Shown: one piece after another, positions 25,201-36,281 of the stretch | Layout: every line of letters begins with the position of its first letter | Position numbering within the stretch: position 1 is the first letter of the stretch | Assembly (NCBI GenBank): GCA_963969595.1 | Contig: OZ018415.1 | Span: 14,446,001-14,510,000 of the forward strand | From: Neckera pumila | Taxonomy: Eukaryota > Streptophyta > Bryopsida > Hypnales > Neckeraceae | Reading direction: 5' to 3' | Length of the DNA: 64,000 bases | Made by a program: the position numbers and the translations under genes | Notes under the pieces: generated by a model | Databases searched by the model: none | Told to the model about the DNA's origin: nothing | What the model saw: the letters and a program-made list of their open reading frames with translations, nothing else

Positions 25201-25280
25201 CGGTGGAAAACGCTCATTTTACAACGGAGGCCATTTTGAAGAAGCTCGTGCTAGCGGCCAAGGATGAGGAGACCATGTAA
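22233..25280 (+). CDS. STA1: Pre-mRNA-processing factor 6 / STABILIZED1 (U5 snRNP, HAT repeats)
   Basis: An uninterrupted 1015-codon frame, close to the length of plant STA1 and fungal/animal PRP6. Residues 1-80 form a ubiquitin-like domain, the usual N-terminus of plant STA1. Residues about 85-250 are the PRP1 N-terminal region ([20 protein letters not shown]), with a Glu-rich run near 151-163 and a charged, basic coiled segment ([19 protein letters not shown]). From about 375 to the end there are back-to-back HAT/TPR-like repeats, each with the W..A..LE pattern ([36 protein letters not shown]). The family bridges U5 and U4/U6 in the tri-snRNP in the nucleus. STA1 is also needed for mRNA stability and heat/cold tolerance in Arabidopsis (family knowledge). 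The start is the first ATG of the frame and begins directly with the ubiquitin fold. GC is clearly higher than the flanks. Confidence 0.97.
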   Translation: MHLFVRNLSGRTLSLSLSEEAPTVQALKAEVEAREHIPARHFGISYLNKQLTEASPLLESYGVTGGATLHLTGKLRGGMQAPVVPKPRLDFLNLRPPANYVAGLGRGATGFTTRSDIGPARAAPDLPDRTATTIGGAAAAPPGAGRGRGKGAEEEEEEAEEKGYDENQKFDEFEGNDVGLFASGEYDEDDKEADAVWEDIDKRMDSRRKDRREARLKKEIEKYRASNPKITEQFADLKRKLVTLSATEWDSIPEIGDYSLRNKKKRFESFVPPPDTLFERAKQEHEHATALDPRSRAAGVETPYGQTPVTDLTAVGEGRGTVLSLKLDRLSDSVTGLTVVDPKGYLTDLKSMKINSDAEISDIKKARLLLKSVIQTNPKHGPGWIAAARLEEVAGKQAAARNFIQQGCEECPQNEDVWLEACRLATPKTAKAVLAQGVKAIPNSVKLWMQASKLEGDDISKSRVLRKALEHIPDSVRIWKAVVELAKEDDARILLSRAVECCPLHVELWLALARLETYDNAKRVLNKAREVLPTETSIWITAAKLEEANRNTAMVARIIDRAIRTLQRDNVSIDREAWMKEAEAAERAGSVTTCQAIVNSTIGIGVEEEDRKRTWVADADECKKRGSVETARAIYAHALTSFPGKKSVWLKAAQLEKSHGTRESLDAMLKKAVGYCPQAEVLWLMGAKEKWLAGDVPSARAILQEAYAAIPNSEEVWLAAFKLEFENHEPERARMLLAKARERGGTERVWMKSAIVEREIGNVDKEKELLEEGLDRFPQFHKLWLMLGQLKDRIGQSEAARETYERALKNCPHSTPLWLSAAALEERVGGLSKARAVLNKARLKNTHNPELWLAAIRVEAHAGNKKEAESLMAKALQDCPTSGRLWAEAIDMAPRPQRKSKSVDALKRCDQDPFVIAGVAKLFWQDRKVDKARSWLNRAVTLAPDIGDFWAQLYKFELQHSSEEVHHDVLLRCAAAEPRHGERWTKVSKAVENAHFTTEAILKKLVLAAKDEETM

Positions 25281-26560
25281 GGGAGCCTCCACATTCCGAC
25301 ACTTTACACACAGCCTCTTCGTCTGCCTGAGAGTTTTGTACTTTACTTCTGAGATGTTCTCGCATGTGACTTTGATCTTGTTAGTGTCCTGGAAAGATTG
25401 ATCATCATGAGTTTACGAACCATGTAAATATTTTCAAAATTATCACGAGATTCTTTCAGGATTTTCAGCCTTTGGTGTTTGCTTACTTGTGCGAACAGAT
25501 TTGTTCTCTTAGAGCTTGTATTCTATCTTAATTTGTTATTTGCTGCGCACAGTTTTACAGCGATAGTTGTTGTGTTGGTTAAACCTTTGAGGGTCCATGT
25601 GTGAAATTTCTTTAGTCATTTATGGTTGCTTGGACCTTAAAGTGTTCAATATTGCTGGAATAATGGTTGGGTCATAAATTGGAAGTGATATATTTTCTTT
25701 TTGAGATGACCCTTTTTTAAGTGCAGTATGCTGCCAGATTTGTTTTAGACTAAAACTTGCCTCCCTTGTCCTCCCAAAACGGCGTTCAATTGCATTGTTT
25801 GGAAACTTTCCAATTGCCGGATTCCGCAAGTCAACATGGAGCAAGTGGGATCCAGTCTCCCACCAGGTCCACCACCATGGCATTGATTCCAAAGTTCATG
25901 CGAATACAACCGACTGAACGGACGCAGTAAGTCTGTAAGCTCTTTCCCCTTAGTTCCTGTCTGCAAGGAACGCGTTTCATATGTGCAGTGTTTTGTTTGC
26001 ACAAATTTTCGCCACTTCGGTACAAAGGCTATTTTTTGTAAAGGAAAATTTAAGATTTTTTTAAGAATATAGCCAGATTCCTCCTGCAATCTATAACCAA
26101 TTGCCAAATTTTACGCAGGTGTCACTAAAGTTATCACTTAGGATTTTTCATAAAGCTATCACCAAGTATCAGCCACATATCACTTGAGTATTGGAGAAAC
26201 AATCGACTTCTCCAAAATGAAAAAATTGACAAAACTTTCAAAACTTATTCAAGGTGCCGATTGTACCCAACTTGAGCACACGGACAGTAACGCATAGTGT
26301 GGTCACAATTGTAGCATCAGCCACTGGACCACTTTCACCGACAAATTGCTATTTAAGCGAACACAAAATGGTAATCTCTCCGTCCGCAACTTGTCACTGG
26401 AGATCTATCCCTTCACTCACTTATTTCCAAAGACTTTGTATTATAAAATTGGTACTGACAACATAGTTCCATAAACACGAGCTCTAGCTCTGTGTGTTTT
26501 TCTCCATCATTCTTTGTACGTTAGCAATTAAGATACATGCAAGTAAGTTATGCAACAATC
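25281..26560. other. PRP6 3' flank and an unidentified gene-like patch
   Basis: 25281-25620 is plausible 3' UTR. 25745-26010 has higher GC than its surroundings and is open on the minus strand in more than one frame. One frame reads NFGINAMVVDLVGDWIPLAP, which looks protein-like, but I cannot assign it to a family. There are no clear splice sites and no start. It may be a gene relic. 26110-26560 holds nothing I recognise. Confidence 0.35.
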
Positions 26561-26880
26561 TCATGAAATGAAGGCCTTTGAAGGCCTTTGAAGAGAGTCT
26601 CGATGCCAACATTTTTTCTCCAAATCCTTGAAGAAGGGATTGATATCATCATGTAAAGGAGGTCTTTCACCATGCAAAATCATATCATAATTGTTGTTGG
26701 TAGAATGGCCTTCAAAAGGTACGTGACCTATATCACAATCTACTCTAGGCATTCATTAATTTGTGCCCACAATCCACCCTAAGCATCCCATAGCTATTAT
26801 TTGTTATCTTTTCCATCGACCAAAATTTCCTGATAGCTTTGGATCCAAAGATTTCATCCATCGATAGGGACTAAATTTAT
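26561..26880 (-). pseudogene. Relic of a protein kinase C-terminal lobe
   Basis: On the minus strand, 26561-26752 encodes VPFEGHS..., GERPPLHDD, and then FFKDLEKKCWHRDSLQRPS. This matches kinase subdomains X-XI, where G-E-R-P and C-W-x-x-D-x-x-x-R-P-S are diagnostic. Just upstream, in another frame (about 26790-26850), MEKITNNSYGML resembles the subdomain IX sequence around D-V-Y-S-Y-G-M-L, with the usual Asp replaced by Asn. So there is at least one frameshift, and stops lie in between. The ATP-binding and catalytic loops are absent. It resembles the plant kinases with TGKVPFED...GERPLFP...CWH motifs; that assignment is from memory. It cannot encode a working enzyme. Confidence 0.7.
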
Positions 26881-27792
26881 AAAAGGATTACCTAGATCAC
26901 TAGATGATTGAAATATATGAGCATGAACTTCTTTTACCATTGACGCGAGGCTATACATCTGAATTACTAAAAAGCTACCTCAAAAAATACAAATTCATAT
27001 ATCCTTGTCATTGACCTTTCGACTCAACCAATTTAAATTGCCAAAAATATTTACATTGTTGCCTACAGCCCTACATTAGCTTTGCTATATAACCAATTAT
27101 AATATTCTAATAGTATTATGGCTTATATCTTGTTCATGCCATGCATCTAAAATGCATATAATCACCAATTAAGATATAGAACATAGTGATAATGCATTAA
27201 TAATTAAAAATTAATATTAAAAAAATATTGAGGTTATGTAAATGAAAAGGTGGTTTAAAATTCTTATAATATTGTCATACTAACAACATAAACATGATAG
27301 TAAGGGTACAAATACAAATTTGAATTGAGTTTATTTATTTTTTCACAATGTTTTCAATGTTTTTGCCAAAAAAAATTGGGTTAGGCAGTTACTTTACAAA
27401 TAACAAAAAATAGCAATTAATTCCTGAAGTAATTTGATGTTTTTAGGCTCAAAATTACTCAAACTCAAAGCAAGGCTAAAATTTGTCATCTTTATTTATT
27501 CAATAACAAATCCAACCATAAAATCTTCTAGTTAATTTATTAGAATACATCCTTCTAAAATTTGTGAACAAAAACTTTACCAATTGCAAGATCATAATGT
27601 TTATATTTAGCAACTCTTCTTCAATTATTAGATTTCATATTTAAACTTTTTTACACAAAATATGTGTAGATCCTACAACTTGCAACTCTCCAATATATAT
27701 TGAAGAAATAAGCTAAAAATACGTATAAAAAACTTCAACAAAAATATTTCATATTCATACTTGAAAAAAATAGTACATTGAAAAAGGTAGAG
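26881..27792. other. AT-rich spacer, nothing recognised
   Basis: About 900 bases of AT-rich DNA. No gene or clear repeat end was seen. Confidence 0.35.
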
Positions 27793-28089
27793 CATTAGAT
27801 GTTTTTCAGCTCTTTTAAAGGGTTGTGAGTTCCTTGGACTGCTAGGGTCGGGGAACAGCCTTGCAGCAGTCCGCAGGTGCTGCTTGATGTGGTGGAACGA
27901 TTGCCACGTCACCAATTTTTATTTTATTTTTTATCTTTGCTCTTTTTTTCATTTTAGATTTTTCAAAAAAAAAATCCAAAAAAATCCAAAAAAAAAAATC
28001 TGATAGCTGACGTTCTTGAACTGCTAGGGAACAACGTTGAAAAAGCAGGCTTGAAACGGCCCTTTAGTCCCCCCAAATCTCTTCTAATG
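27793..28089. mobile_element. MITE family C, copy 1
   Basis: It begins near GCATTAGATG at about 27793 and ends CCCAAATCTCTTCTAATGAT. The interior has TTGTGAGTTCCTTGG on the left and GCTTGAAACGGCCC on the right, with GCCACGTCA and an A/T-rich centre. The same order is found in 29313-29560. The inverted tips are better preserved in that second copy. Confidence 0.55.
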
Positions 28090-28385
28090 ATATAATTTAA
28101 ATTACTAAATTATGAAGAATTTAGTTATGAAAATGAAAAATGCCAATCCCAATCGTTGTAAAGTTGCAATAAACAATCTACATCCAATGATTTTTTTTTT
28201 TTTCAAAAAACAATGAAAATTGAGTTAAATAAAAGATTTCAAAGTTTATTGTAGAGTAGAGATTCCGTAATTGCCCGCAAATTAAAACTGCTCATAACTT
28301 TCATCTTGTTATTAAAAATGGAATGATTAAAAACTTTCCACGTAATAAATATAAATCTATGAAACTAAGTTCAAATTTTTATTCC

Positions 28386-29579
28386 TTAACCCCTAAAGTA
28401 CTAAGGCCATTTTTCTGCCAAAAAACACTTAAAACTGCCATTTCTATGGCAAAGAGTAAAAAAAATTGAAAATTTTTTTTTTTTTCAAATCTAACCATAG
28501 GATCTTATACCTAATTAGTATGACAATATGCAGAAAAAATTTCAGAATTTTTAAGGGCACACATTGCAAGACATCTATGTTTAAATTGAAAAAAAACAAG
28601 TTTTATCAACACACATTGCGAGACTAGATTTTATGACTTTGAACATTTTGAACTTAAATATTTCGAACTATAGAGTTTTGAGCTTTTAATATTTATACTG
28701 GAGAATTTAATTAAAGATCTTGGGGGAAAAAAAATCCAAAAAGATTTAATTTTCATTATTAAAAAAAATTTTAAGCAGAAGTCAGAATGAGATAGAAGGA
28801 ATGAGATAGAAGGAAAACCTAAAATATTAATATCTTTTATATGGAATTAAAAGCACTAATCTCAACGGTGAGATTGTTTTAGCAAAAAAACTAAACCTTG
28901 TGGAACTTTTTTGAAAAAATGGAAAAATTGCATTCAGAAGTGAATCCTACAAGTTATTTTTTTTAGGAAAATGCTCTAAGTGCCCCCAAAACAAGATTGT
29001 CTATAACTTTCTCACAACAAATCCAAATGAAATGAATCAAAACTTTCCAGATAGACAAAAAATATAATCTATTAAAAAAAAATTGCAAAAAAAAAAAAAA
29101 AAATTGCAAATTTTTTTGTGCTGCCTCCCGCCCCCTATTTTGAGTTTATTTGGACATAAATTTTTTTCCTAGGCACTAATTGAAAAAAAATTTATATTCC
29201 CACAAAGCTTAGCAATTATTCTATCTTCACAAAAAATTTCAGAAAATCATGACAAAAATTCAACCTGTAGGTACGTGTCCAAAATCCCATTTGTCCCTTG
29301 AAGGAGCAATCATTAGATGAGATTCGGGAGTCTTGGAGGGCTTTGAGTTCCCCTGCTGTCTGAAGTGGTCAAGCGACTGCCACGTCATTTTTTGAATTTT
29401 TTTTTTTTGCTTAAAATGATATTTTGATTAAAAAAATTTATTTTTATTTTTACTTTTGAAAAAAAAAATTCTTGACACACCCGTACCGGCGTTCACTGAA
29501 TCTGGACAGATCAGAGAATATGCTTGAAACGGCCCTCCAAGCCCCCAAAATATCATCTAATGGGTCCTTTAGGGGTTAA
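28386..29579 (+). mobile_element. TTAA-bounded element, family B, complete copy inside family A
   Basis: It runs from TTAACCCCTAAAGTACTAAG at 28386 to GGTCCTTTAGGGGTTAA at 29579. The first 13 bp, TTAACCCCTAAAG, is matched in the right tip (CTTTAGGGGTTAA). The host family-A sequence continues on both sides (TTTTTATTCC | TAAAGTGATTG), so TTAA is the duplicated target. The interior is A-rich and non-coding, and contains a family-C MITE near its right end. It shares its interior with 1-760, 62270-62500 and 62942-63489. Confidence 0.8.
29313..29560. mobile_element. MITE family C, copy 2, nested in family B
   Basis: The inverted tips are CATTAGATGAGATTCGGGAG followed by TCTTGGAGGGC, and on the right GCCCTCCAAGCCCCCAAAAT followed by ATCATCTAATG. 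About 38 bp pair with a few mismatches. The interior matches 27793-28089 (GCCACGTCA, GCTTGAAACGGCCC). It lies only 19 bp inside the right tip of the family-B element. Confidence 0.65.
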
Positions 29580-29783
29580 TAAAGTGATTGTTTTGAGTTG
29601 CATAGATAGCAACAAGAAATTATATATCATATAATAACTTTGAACTATATAGTCAAAAGTTATGAAAATTGCTAATCCTTAAAGCTACTCCTTGACCACA
29701 TGTTGTGTAAAAATTTCAAAAAAAAAATGAAAATTCTATTTGTAATGGTTGCCAAAAAAACTACTTATTCCTTTTAGGATTAA

Positions 29784-30576
29784 GCTAAAGACTCTTGAAG
29801 ATCCTATTCAAGATACAAATTTTATTTTGAATGAATTTTCACCCAAAGTAACTCAATACAAAAAAATTTATGGAATATTTGACAACATATTCTTCCCTTT
29901 CTTAGAATCGGCTTCAAACCCTTGGAATGAATATCTATTTTTTGAATGAATAGAACCACCATTGGATGATAAAAAAACTTCATCCATTTTTGCAAACTTC
30001 ATCCATGCCACTGGATGGAAATACATTCATCCACCGCTTTCTGCACTGCCCCAAATAGATGAAATGAAAAGACCCTGATTCCCGGATGAAACGAAACCTC
30101 CCGCGCAGCAGACTCAGATTCTCGGAATCAAGTCAAACCCCATTCACACTAAAATCTCAATCCACACTAATTATTACACTAATTACAGTACCACCCCATG
30201 GAAAGCACTTCCCACGCCCCTTCTTAAACGGAAACAAAACAAAACAAACCGAAACTACCGTAAAACCAAAGAACCGCCCAATCTCCGAGTCACACCATTT
30301 CAAGCTCACTCTATTTCAAACTCACACTATTAGCGAGATGCTCTGTTTCCAAGAGCTTGCGGAAGCTCCCCATAAGTTACACTTGGCCATTACCGATTTC
30401 GCCAGGCCAGTTGTTGTTGTTGTTGTCGTCGTCGTCGTAAATCGGAGGTTTAGCTCCTTGCTTTCGCTGCTGCAACAATCGCCAGGCACAAGAGTTTTGG
30501 AAGGATTTGAGCCGGATTTGGCAGCGAATTTGATTTGAAAGGAGGTTGGTCGGTCTTGGCGGAAGATTCGGACAGA
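29784..30576 (+). promoter_or_regulatory. Promoter and 5' leader of the TOM1-like gene, with a possible uORF
   Basis: 29950-30070 is AT-rich promoter-like DNA; from about 30080 GC rises. An upstream ATG at 30338 opens a 66-codon frame that stops at 30538, 38 bases before the main ATG. It starts MLCFQELAEAPHKL and contains ten consecutive Val codons made by a GTT/GTC microsatellite (about 30411-30438). Whether it is translated is unknown. Confidence 0.45.
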
Positions 30577-33500
30577 ATGTCGGCCACTTCGGTTGTGGAG
30601 AAGGCGACGAGTGACATGTTGATCGGACCCGACTGGGCGCTCAACTTGGACCTCTGCGATGCCGTCAACAACGACCCGGCGTAAGTGTGTCGAAATTTTT
30701 TGAATTCAGTTCTGGATTGGCTCTCAAACCCTAATTGGAGGTTGTGTTGTTGTTGTGCATGGTGATAATTTCTACCGGAATTATGTGACCTTACTCTTTG
30801 TTGCGTTTTGTGTTGGCGGTTTGGGGTTTAGGGCGACTTTGTTATCGCTGAGTCGATTTGGTTTGGTTTGGTTTGGTTTTGAGTGAGTGAGTTCAGGGTT
30901 TGTAGTGTTTGGCATTTGTAGTTTGGTAGGTGGACTGAGTTGATGTTTTGGTTGAGGATGCTATGTGTATGCAACCTAAACGTTCCTCCGGCTTTTGTGG
31001 AAAAGGGAATGGCGAATGTAGAATCGGGTAATTGTGTGAGTTTTTTTAGAGATTTTTCTCGTGTGTTAATCTTTGGTGCAACACTTAACAATTCTTGAGG
31101 AGCTGCTTCGATAGCCTTGGACCTGGTCTTTAGAAAGATGACGAAGAATCTGGTTTTCTTTGGGCCACAATCTTGAGCTCATGACAGTCCGTGCGAAGCC
31201 ACATTCTCAATCGTTGACAAAAAATTTAGCTCTATGTGGTGATTCTCTATAGTGATTGATGTCTTCTCTCTGTTTGAGTAGTAGGAGGGTGAGCGGTCAA
31301 TTGCTCTAGAATGTTGTATTTGGATGAGTCGACAAGGTCAAGAATGGTGATCGATATGTGTGATTCTCCAGACAAGCGAAAGAAGTAATAAAGGCTGTCA
31401 AGAAAAGGATCACGAACAAAAGTCCGCAAGTCCAGCTTCTGGCACTCACGGTTTGCATCTTCCCTTTACTGCGAGGCATTCATTTGTTGTAGAATTTGTT
31501 ATTGTAGAGGCATCCACCGATTTTGTAAACTACTCGTCTTTCTTTTATTCCCCCCAGGAGCTGGGATGATTTATGGCAGATTGTTAATTAGCTACAAAAT
31601 GGGAAGGCTGGAGCTTATCTGGATTTACGTACTTCTTTGGGGCCGTATATAGTTGGAAAGCTTGCGAAATTTTTTTTCTGTTTGAAAGCTACTGAACTGC
31701 TGGATATATTTCCTTTGTAGGTCTTGGAGACTTTGATCAAGAATTGCGGAGATCATGTGCATCAGCAAGTGGCCGAGAAAGACGTGCTGCATGAGTTGGT
31801 GAAGCTTGTAAAGAAAAAAGTAAGTTCTTACTGGGGGCTGACTTTAGGGACCTTAAACCTGGCCGATTGTGATGTCATTTACGCAGGGTTTCTTCAATGT
31901 AAACCCTGCCAATTGTAACGCAGCTTGTTGTTCTAGAATGCCTCTGCTAGTGGAGCATAGGTTTTGTACCTCATGTCGTGCGTGTATTGTTAGCAGAGAG
32001 GACTTTGTGCAGGAGGACGGTGAAGACATTTTTTAATTTGCAGCTGAAAGAGAGAGTTCAGAAGCTCAAGTTGATTTGTCGACTTTGGATCTGACATGCT
32101 ATGTATTTGACGTATTGGCTGGGGTTGCTTGATGGTTTTGTCAGGCAGATATGCGGGTGAGGGACAAAACGCTAGTCTTGATAGACTCGTGGAAAGACGC
32201 TTTCGGGGGGTCCAGTGGCCGATATCCACAGTATTACCTGGCATACAATGAATTGCTGGTAGGACCGAGTTCCTTCTTTATGTTTTACTCCTCTGTCTCA
32301 AAATAAATCCGTGGTACTCCCACAGTTTCCCACTAGAAACCACGGATTTATTTTGAGACAGGGAGTACATTTTTCTGTTAGTTTGGGTTTCTGTCCTATT
32401 TTATTGGGGTTGCTGGCTAGGCGTTCCTTCTCTTTGCTTTCCTTTATTCAGTAGAAATCTTATTCCATTCAGCTGGGTGCCAAGAATTGTTTTTCATTAG
32501 AGATCTTCTCCAGCTCCAGATTCATCCGAATAATTTTTCTTGGCCCAATCGTGCTGTCTTATAACTATTTTTTCGATATGTATTCCAGAAAGCAGGTGTT
32601 GAATTTCCAAGGGTTGCAGGTGAACCTCAAGTGCCCATTTTCACCCCTCCTCAATCGCAGCCTATTGCCAGTCCTCGTCCATCGCCACGTGGTCAACGGT
32701 CCTCAGGACCACCTGCTATGGGACCCGAGGACACAGCCAACGTTTCTGGAATGAGGTATGAAGCATATTAATTTTATCGATCTTTTACTTAAGACAGCTT
32801 TTTAGTTCTGAAGTGTACCTACAATCCAAATCTTGTACTTTTCCTGGTTGCTTGTAGGCCCAGCTTTTGTTTACGATGCTCGGAGTCATGCTCGGGTCTT
32901 GCGTCATGTATTTTCGACACTATTTAATATTGGTAAATCCTAATTTTCGTATTGCTCAGTCAGTTTCATTTGCTTATGTCTCAGTTTGGCAGACATCAAG
33001 AATGCACAAAACCTGGCGGAGCTTTGCAACGATATGGTTTCTGCACTGAATCCGCGAGATCGAATGGTTTGCATCTCTGTCATTGAGGATAACTGTATAG
33101 TTTGTTTGGATATCATTACATGTTGATCCCACATTCCAGTAGCTTATGGAGTTGATAACAGCCTTGAATCCTGCCTCTTTGTGGCAAATGCCTACTTGTG
33201 AAGCCAATGCATCAGATTCTCCTGCAAAGAATCTGGACATCTTGCTCTTATTCTTTTGTCATATTATTGTTTTGTTATATTATTTACCTTGTTTAGTCAG
33301 TCTCGGTTTAGTATTTTCCATGTTTTGTTGCACGTCCTTCTGGGTTTTAATTTAGCCCTTCATACTTTTTGAAAGTATGATACTGAAATGTGGTGCTGTG
33401 CGTTCATTTTCACAAATCGTATTATGAATCGAGTCCTCTGTCCAATGTGCAGTCTGCAAAGGAGGAAGTTATCGTGGAGATCGTAGATCAATGTCGAATC

Positions 33501-35084
33501 CTCCAGCGTCGTGTTATGCAGCTCGTTAACGATACTTCGTATGGTCTCATTGCGCATTGATATCTGTTTGTGTTTTGTTTTTGTGTTTTGAATTGGCATT
33601 CGTAACAAGTAAATCTTAGCTTTCATTTTGTTGTCCCCGCTTAGGCTTTTCATGGTGCTGTAATCTGAATGCTAAAATGCCTTGGTTGACTCTATGTTGA
33701 CTTCTGTGTGCTACATGCGCAGAGATGAAGATTTACTTCGGCAGGGTTTATCTTTGAATGACGACTTGCAGCGAGTGCTCGTTAAGTATGATGCTTTCTT
33801 GTCAGGAGCTCCCTTGCCTGAAACGCCTGCTGAGAGCAAGATTCAGCCTCAAAAGGCTTTGGTGGAGGAGCCTAGCGTTCTCTCTCCTAAGTAAGATGCA
33901 ATTTCTGGTTTCGTATTTTCGTAAGCTCATAAAAAGTCATGACTTGTACTGAAGACAGTCAAATATTTGTGCTTTGTAGCTCTTAGAGGTCAACTGTATT
34001 GAATATTTGGTGTACCTGCCGGTCATATTTGCTTAAGATTCAATGCGTTTTACTTATTGTTCTTTTATGTTCTGCACCATTCTGAAGTCTTTGCTATTTT
34101 ACTGGCAGGGTGCAGACTCAACCAGCAGCTCAAAGCTCACCCCAAGGAGCAGGGAGCAGTGCAAGACCCAAGGGCAGTGCTCGCACTATTTTTCCAGCTT
34201 TACCTCCACCTCCTTCTAGCAAACGACCTGTCACTCAGAGTCCAAGTGCTATGAGTGCTAGCCCTCGTGATGCAACACTTGACCTTCTGAGTGGTGATCT
34301 ACCACCCAGTAGTCAGTCGGAATCGAGTTCTTCATCCCTGGTAGCGGACCAACCTCAACAAAAGAAGGAGGTGGATTTCTTGGCTTTGCCTACACCCGAG
34401 GATTTCCAGAGCCCTTTTGATTCGTCGCCGTTTCAGGCGACTCCTCGTACAGAAGCTTTGAGTCCAGTTTACTCTCCACAGAGTTTCCATCAGCAGGCAG
34501 AAACACGACCAGAAAATTCACGGTCGCCTAGAGCTCCTGTGGCCAGTAATCAAACTTCGTTTGTGCCATCTCAACCAACGGAGTCAGTTTCAGCGCAGCC
34601 AGTGCAGCAGAGTCGAACGCAGTATGTTTATCCACACTCGCAGCCAGTGACTGCAACTCCGCCCCCGTGGCAAGAGGACTCGCAAGGGACACAGGCAGAT
34701 CAGCAATGGCAAGGCTCTCCTCAGGCTTCTTACCCCTGGACTGGTGGTAACACCCCGCAAGTGTGGAATTCAGGTCAGCAGCAACAGTACCCGGGAACAG
34801 GGTATACCGGCTCCCCGAATCACTCTAGTCTAGGTCAACCGTCTCGGTTAGGATCTGTGGGTACAGGTCCTGGTGACAATTTTGGTAGTCTTTATATGCA
34901 ACAAAGAGGGAGCGCATACGGCCAATCCTCAGCTTTGGGATCATCACAGACTGGAGCTTCCAAGCCTTTAAAATCACCTGATACGCTCTTCAACGACCTG
35001 GTAGACCTGCGGAGCGTGAATGCGAAATTCAGAAGCACCAGCCTTGCAAATAAGACATCAAATACCAGCAAGGCCGGCCCTTAA
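30577..35084 (+). CDS. TOL: TOM1-like (TOL) ubiquitin-binding VHS-GAT protein, 9 exons
   Basis: Exons: 30577-30680, 31372-31450, 31721-31819, 32145-32258, 32589-32755, 32985-33066, 33453-33538, 33723-33890, 34109-35084. All junctions are GT-AG and in phase, giving 624 codons plus a stop. Residues about 8-140 are the VHS domain ([53 protein letters not shown]). Residues about 188-270 are the GAT domain ([54 protein letters not shown]). The 300-residue tail is Ser/Pro/Gln-rich, with TLDLLSGD near 357 and a conserved C-terminal LFNDLVDL motif. TOLs bind ubiquitinated membrane proteins at the plasma membrane and early endosome and pass them to ESCRT for vacuolar degradation, in place of ESCRT-0 (family knowledge). 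Plants usually have several TOL paralogues, and I cannot say which this is. Confidence 0.95.
32288..32365. mobile_element. Stowaway-type MITE in intron 4 of the TOL gene (78 bp)
   Basis: CTCCTCTGTCTCAAAATAAA and TTTATTTTGAGACAGGGAG are inverted tips flanked by TA (32286-32287, 32366-32367). The CTCCCTCYGT-type tip and TA target are the Stowaway (Tc1/mariner) signature. Confidence 0.85.
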
Positions 35085-36281
35085 AGTTTTTTCAATTCCT
35101 TCAGCAAGTGCAGTGATCTTAGTGTTTCTGGAGTAAGGGGCTCGCTTGCTTCGTTTCCCCAGCACCTCCACCTGTATTTCGATGTCTTTTTGTGTACTTA
35201 TGTAAAAACGAGATTTTTCTACAGTCATCTGCAGCACTGAGTAAGACATGCCCTGAATAGTGTGTGTCGATGTGATTCTCAATCAAGAAACTGTACTGCT
35301 GTCAATATATGGTGTGTTTCTACGCTTTGCTGAGTACTGTTCTCTAGTATCTTTGGTCTGGCGGACCAACTTTTCTGAATAACTCGTCATACGGAGGTGG
35401 TTTTGTTATCGACTTCCAGCCGTGCCAGTGGCAGTACAACTCTGGTGGTTTTGCAAGCCTCTTTGACAGATTATGCGAGAGTCTTGGGTAGCTTTGTTTT
35501 TCTAGTGTGAAGAGGGCTTAGGTTAGCTGTGTTTTTTCAGTGTGAAGAGGGAGCATTGGTTTTCCTGAATTGCAGGGATATTCTGAGTAGGGTTTTAGTT
35601 CAGGTTCGATGAGAAATGAGATCGGATCGATCACCTTGTGACTGTTCAGAGAATACCACCCTTTGCTCTTTGCCTGGGCAGGACGGAGACTTGCCGGTTG
35701 GTGTCTCCAAGCAGGTGTGCTCCTTCAAAGACAATTTGCGTAGACAGGGAAAGTGGCTGCGTGGGGAGAGGTGGGGTTGAAAGGCTGGTTGAAAGTTCAT
35801 TGAAAGCCCTAGTAATAGGCTATGTATTCTCAATCCATAGTGTAAGACTTGCTCAATTTTAGTGTTTCAGTCGATGCATCCTTAAGAGTGGGTGAATCAC
35901 TCCATGGCATCCGGGTATTTTCAGTTTTTACCATAGATTTTTCATGCATGATGCGAAATGACCAGTGGAAATGAGGGTCAGAGAGTTTGATTGATTCAAG
36001 TCGGGTCCGTCTGGTAGGAGCCAAGGACTGTTGAATGGCTGCAGGTGCTGATCAAGTCTTGTACCAGTGGGACGATATCAATGCGAGTGGATGGTGACGA
36101 GATGAAGACGACGACGCACTTGTTTTTAGGGGATTCTCGCTTTGTGCGAGGTGGGATTTTGAAGCTTGATGATGTTCACTTGTATGACCTGCTGCTGGTG
36201 TGCAAAGATTCTTGTTCAATCGTGAATCTTTTGTTTGATTGAGAAAATTTCGAAAGTTTGGTGACTCTCACGTCGAGCAAG
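35085..36281 (+). other. TOL 3' flank and DWF5 upstream region
   Basis: 35085-35300 is a likely TOL 3' UTR. A 36-bp near-tandem duplication lies at about 35489-35551 ('tagctttgtttttctagtgtgaagaggg' type, second copy 'tagctgtgttttttcagtgtgaagaggg'). 36045-36242 is a 65-codon frame that stops 39 bases before the DWF5 start and could be a uORF. An in-frame TGA at about 36240 with no ATG between supports 36282 as the DWF5 start. Confidence 0.4.

Larger units (their letters stand above)
28090..29783 (-). mobile_element. TTAA element, family A, copy 5 (reverse), split by a younger TTAA element
   Basis: 28090-28385 and 29580-29783 join to give a normal reverse family-A sequence. The left piece carries TGCCAATCCCAATCGTTGTA and the core TAATTGCCCGCAAATT. 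The right piece carries AAGTTATGAAAATTGCTAAT and CTACTCCTTGACCACATG and ends TTTTAGGATTAA at 29783. The family-B element lies between at a TTAA. The 66-codon frame at 29749-29949 is not credible as a gene. Confidence 0.7.
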
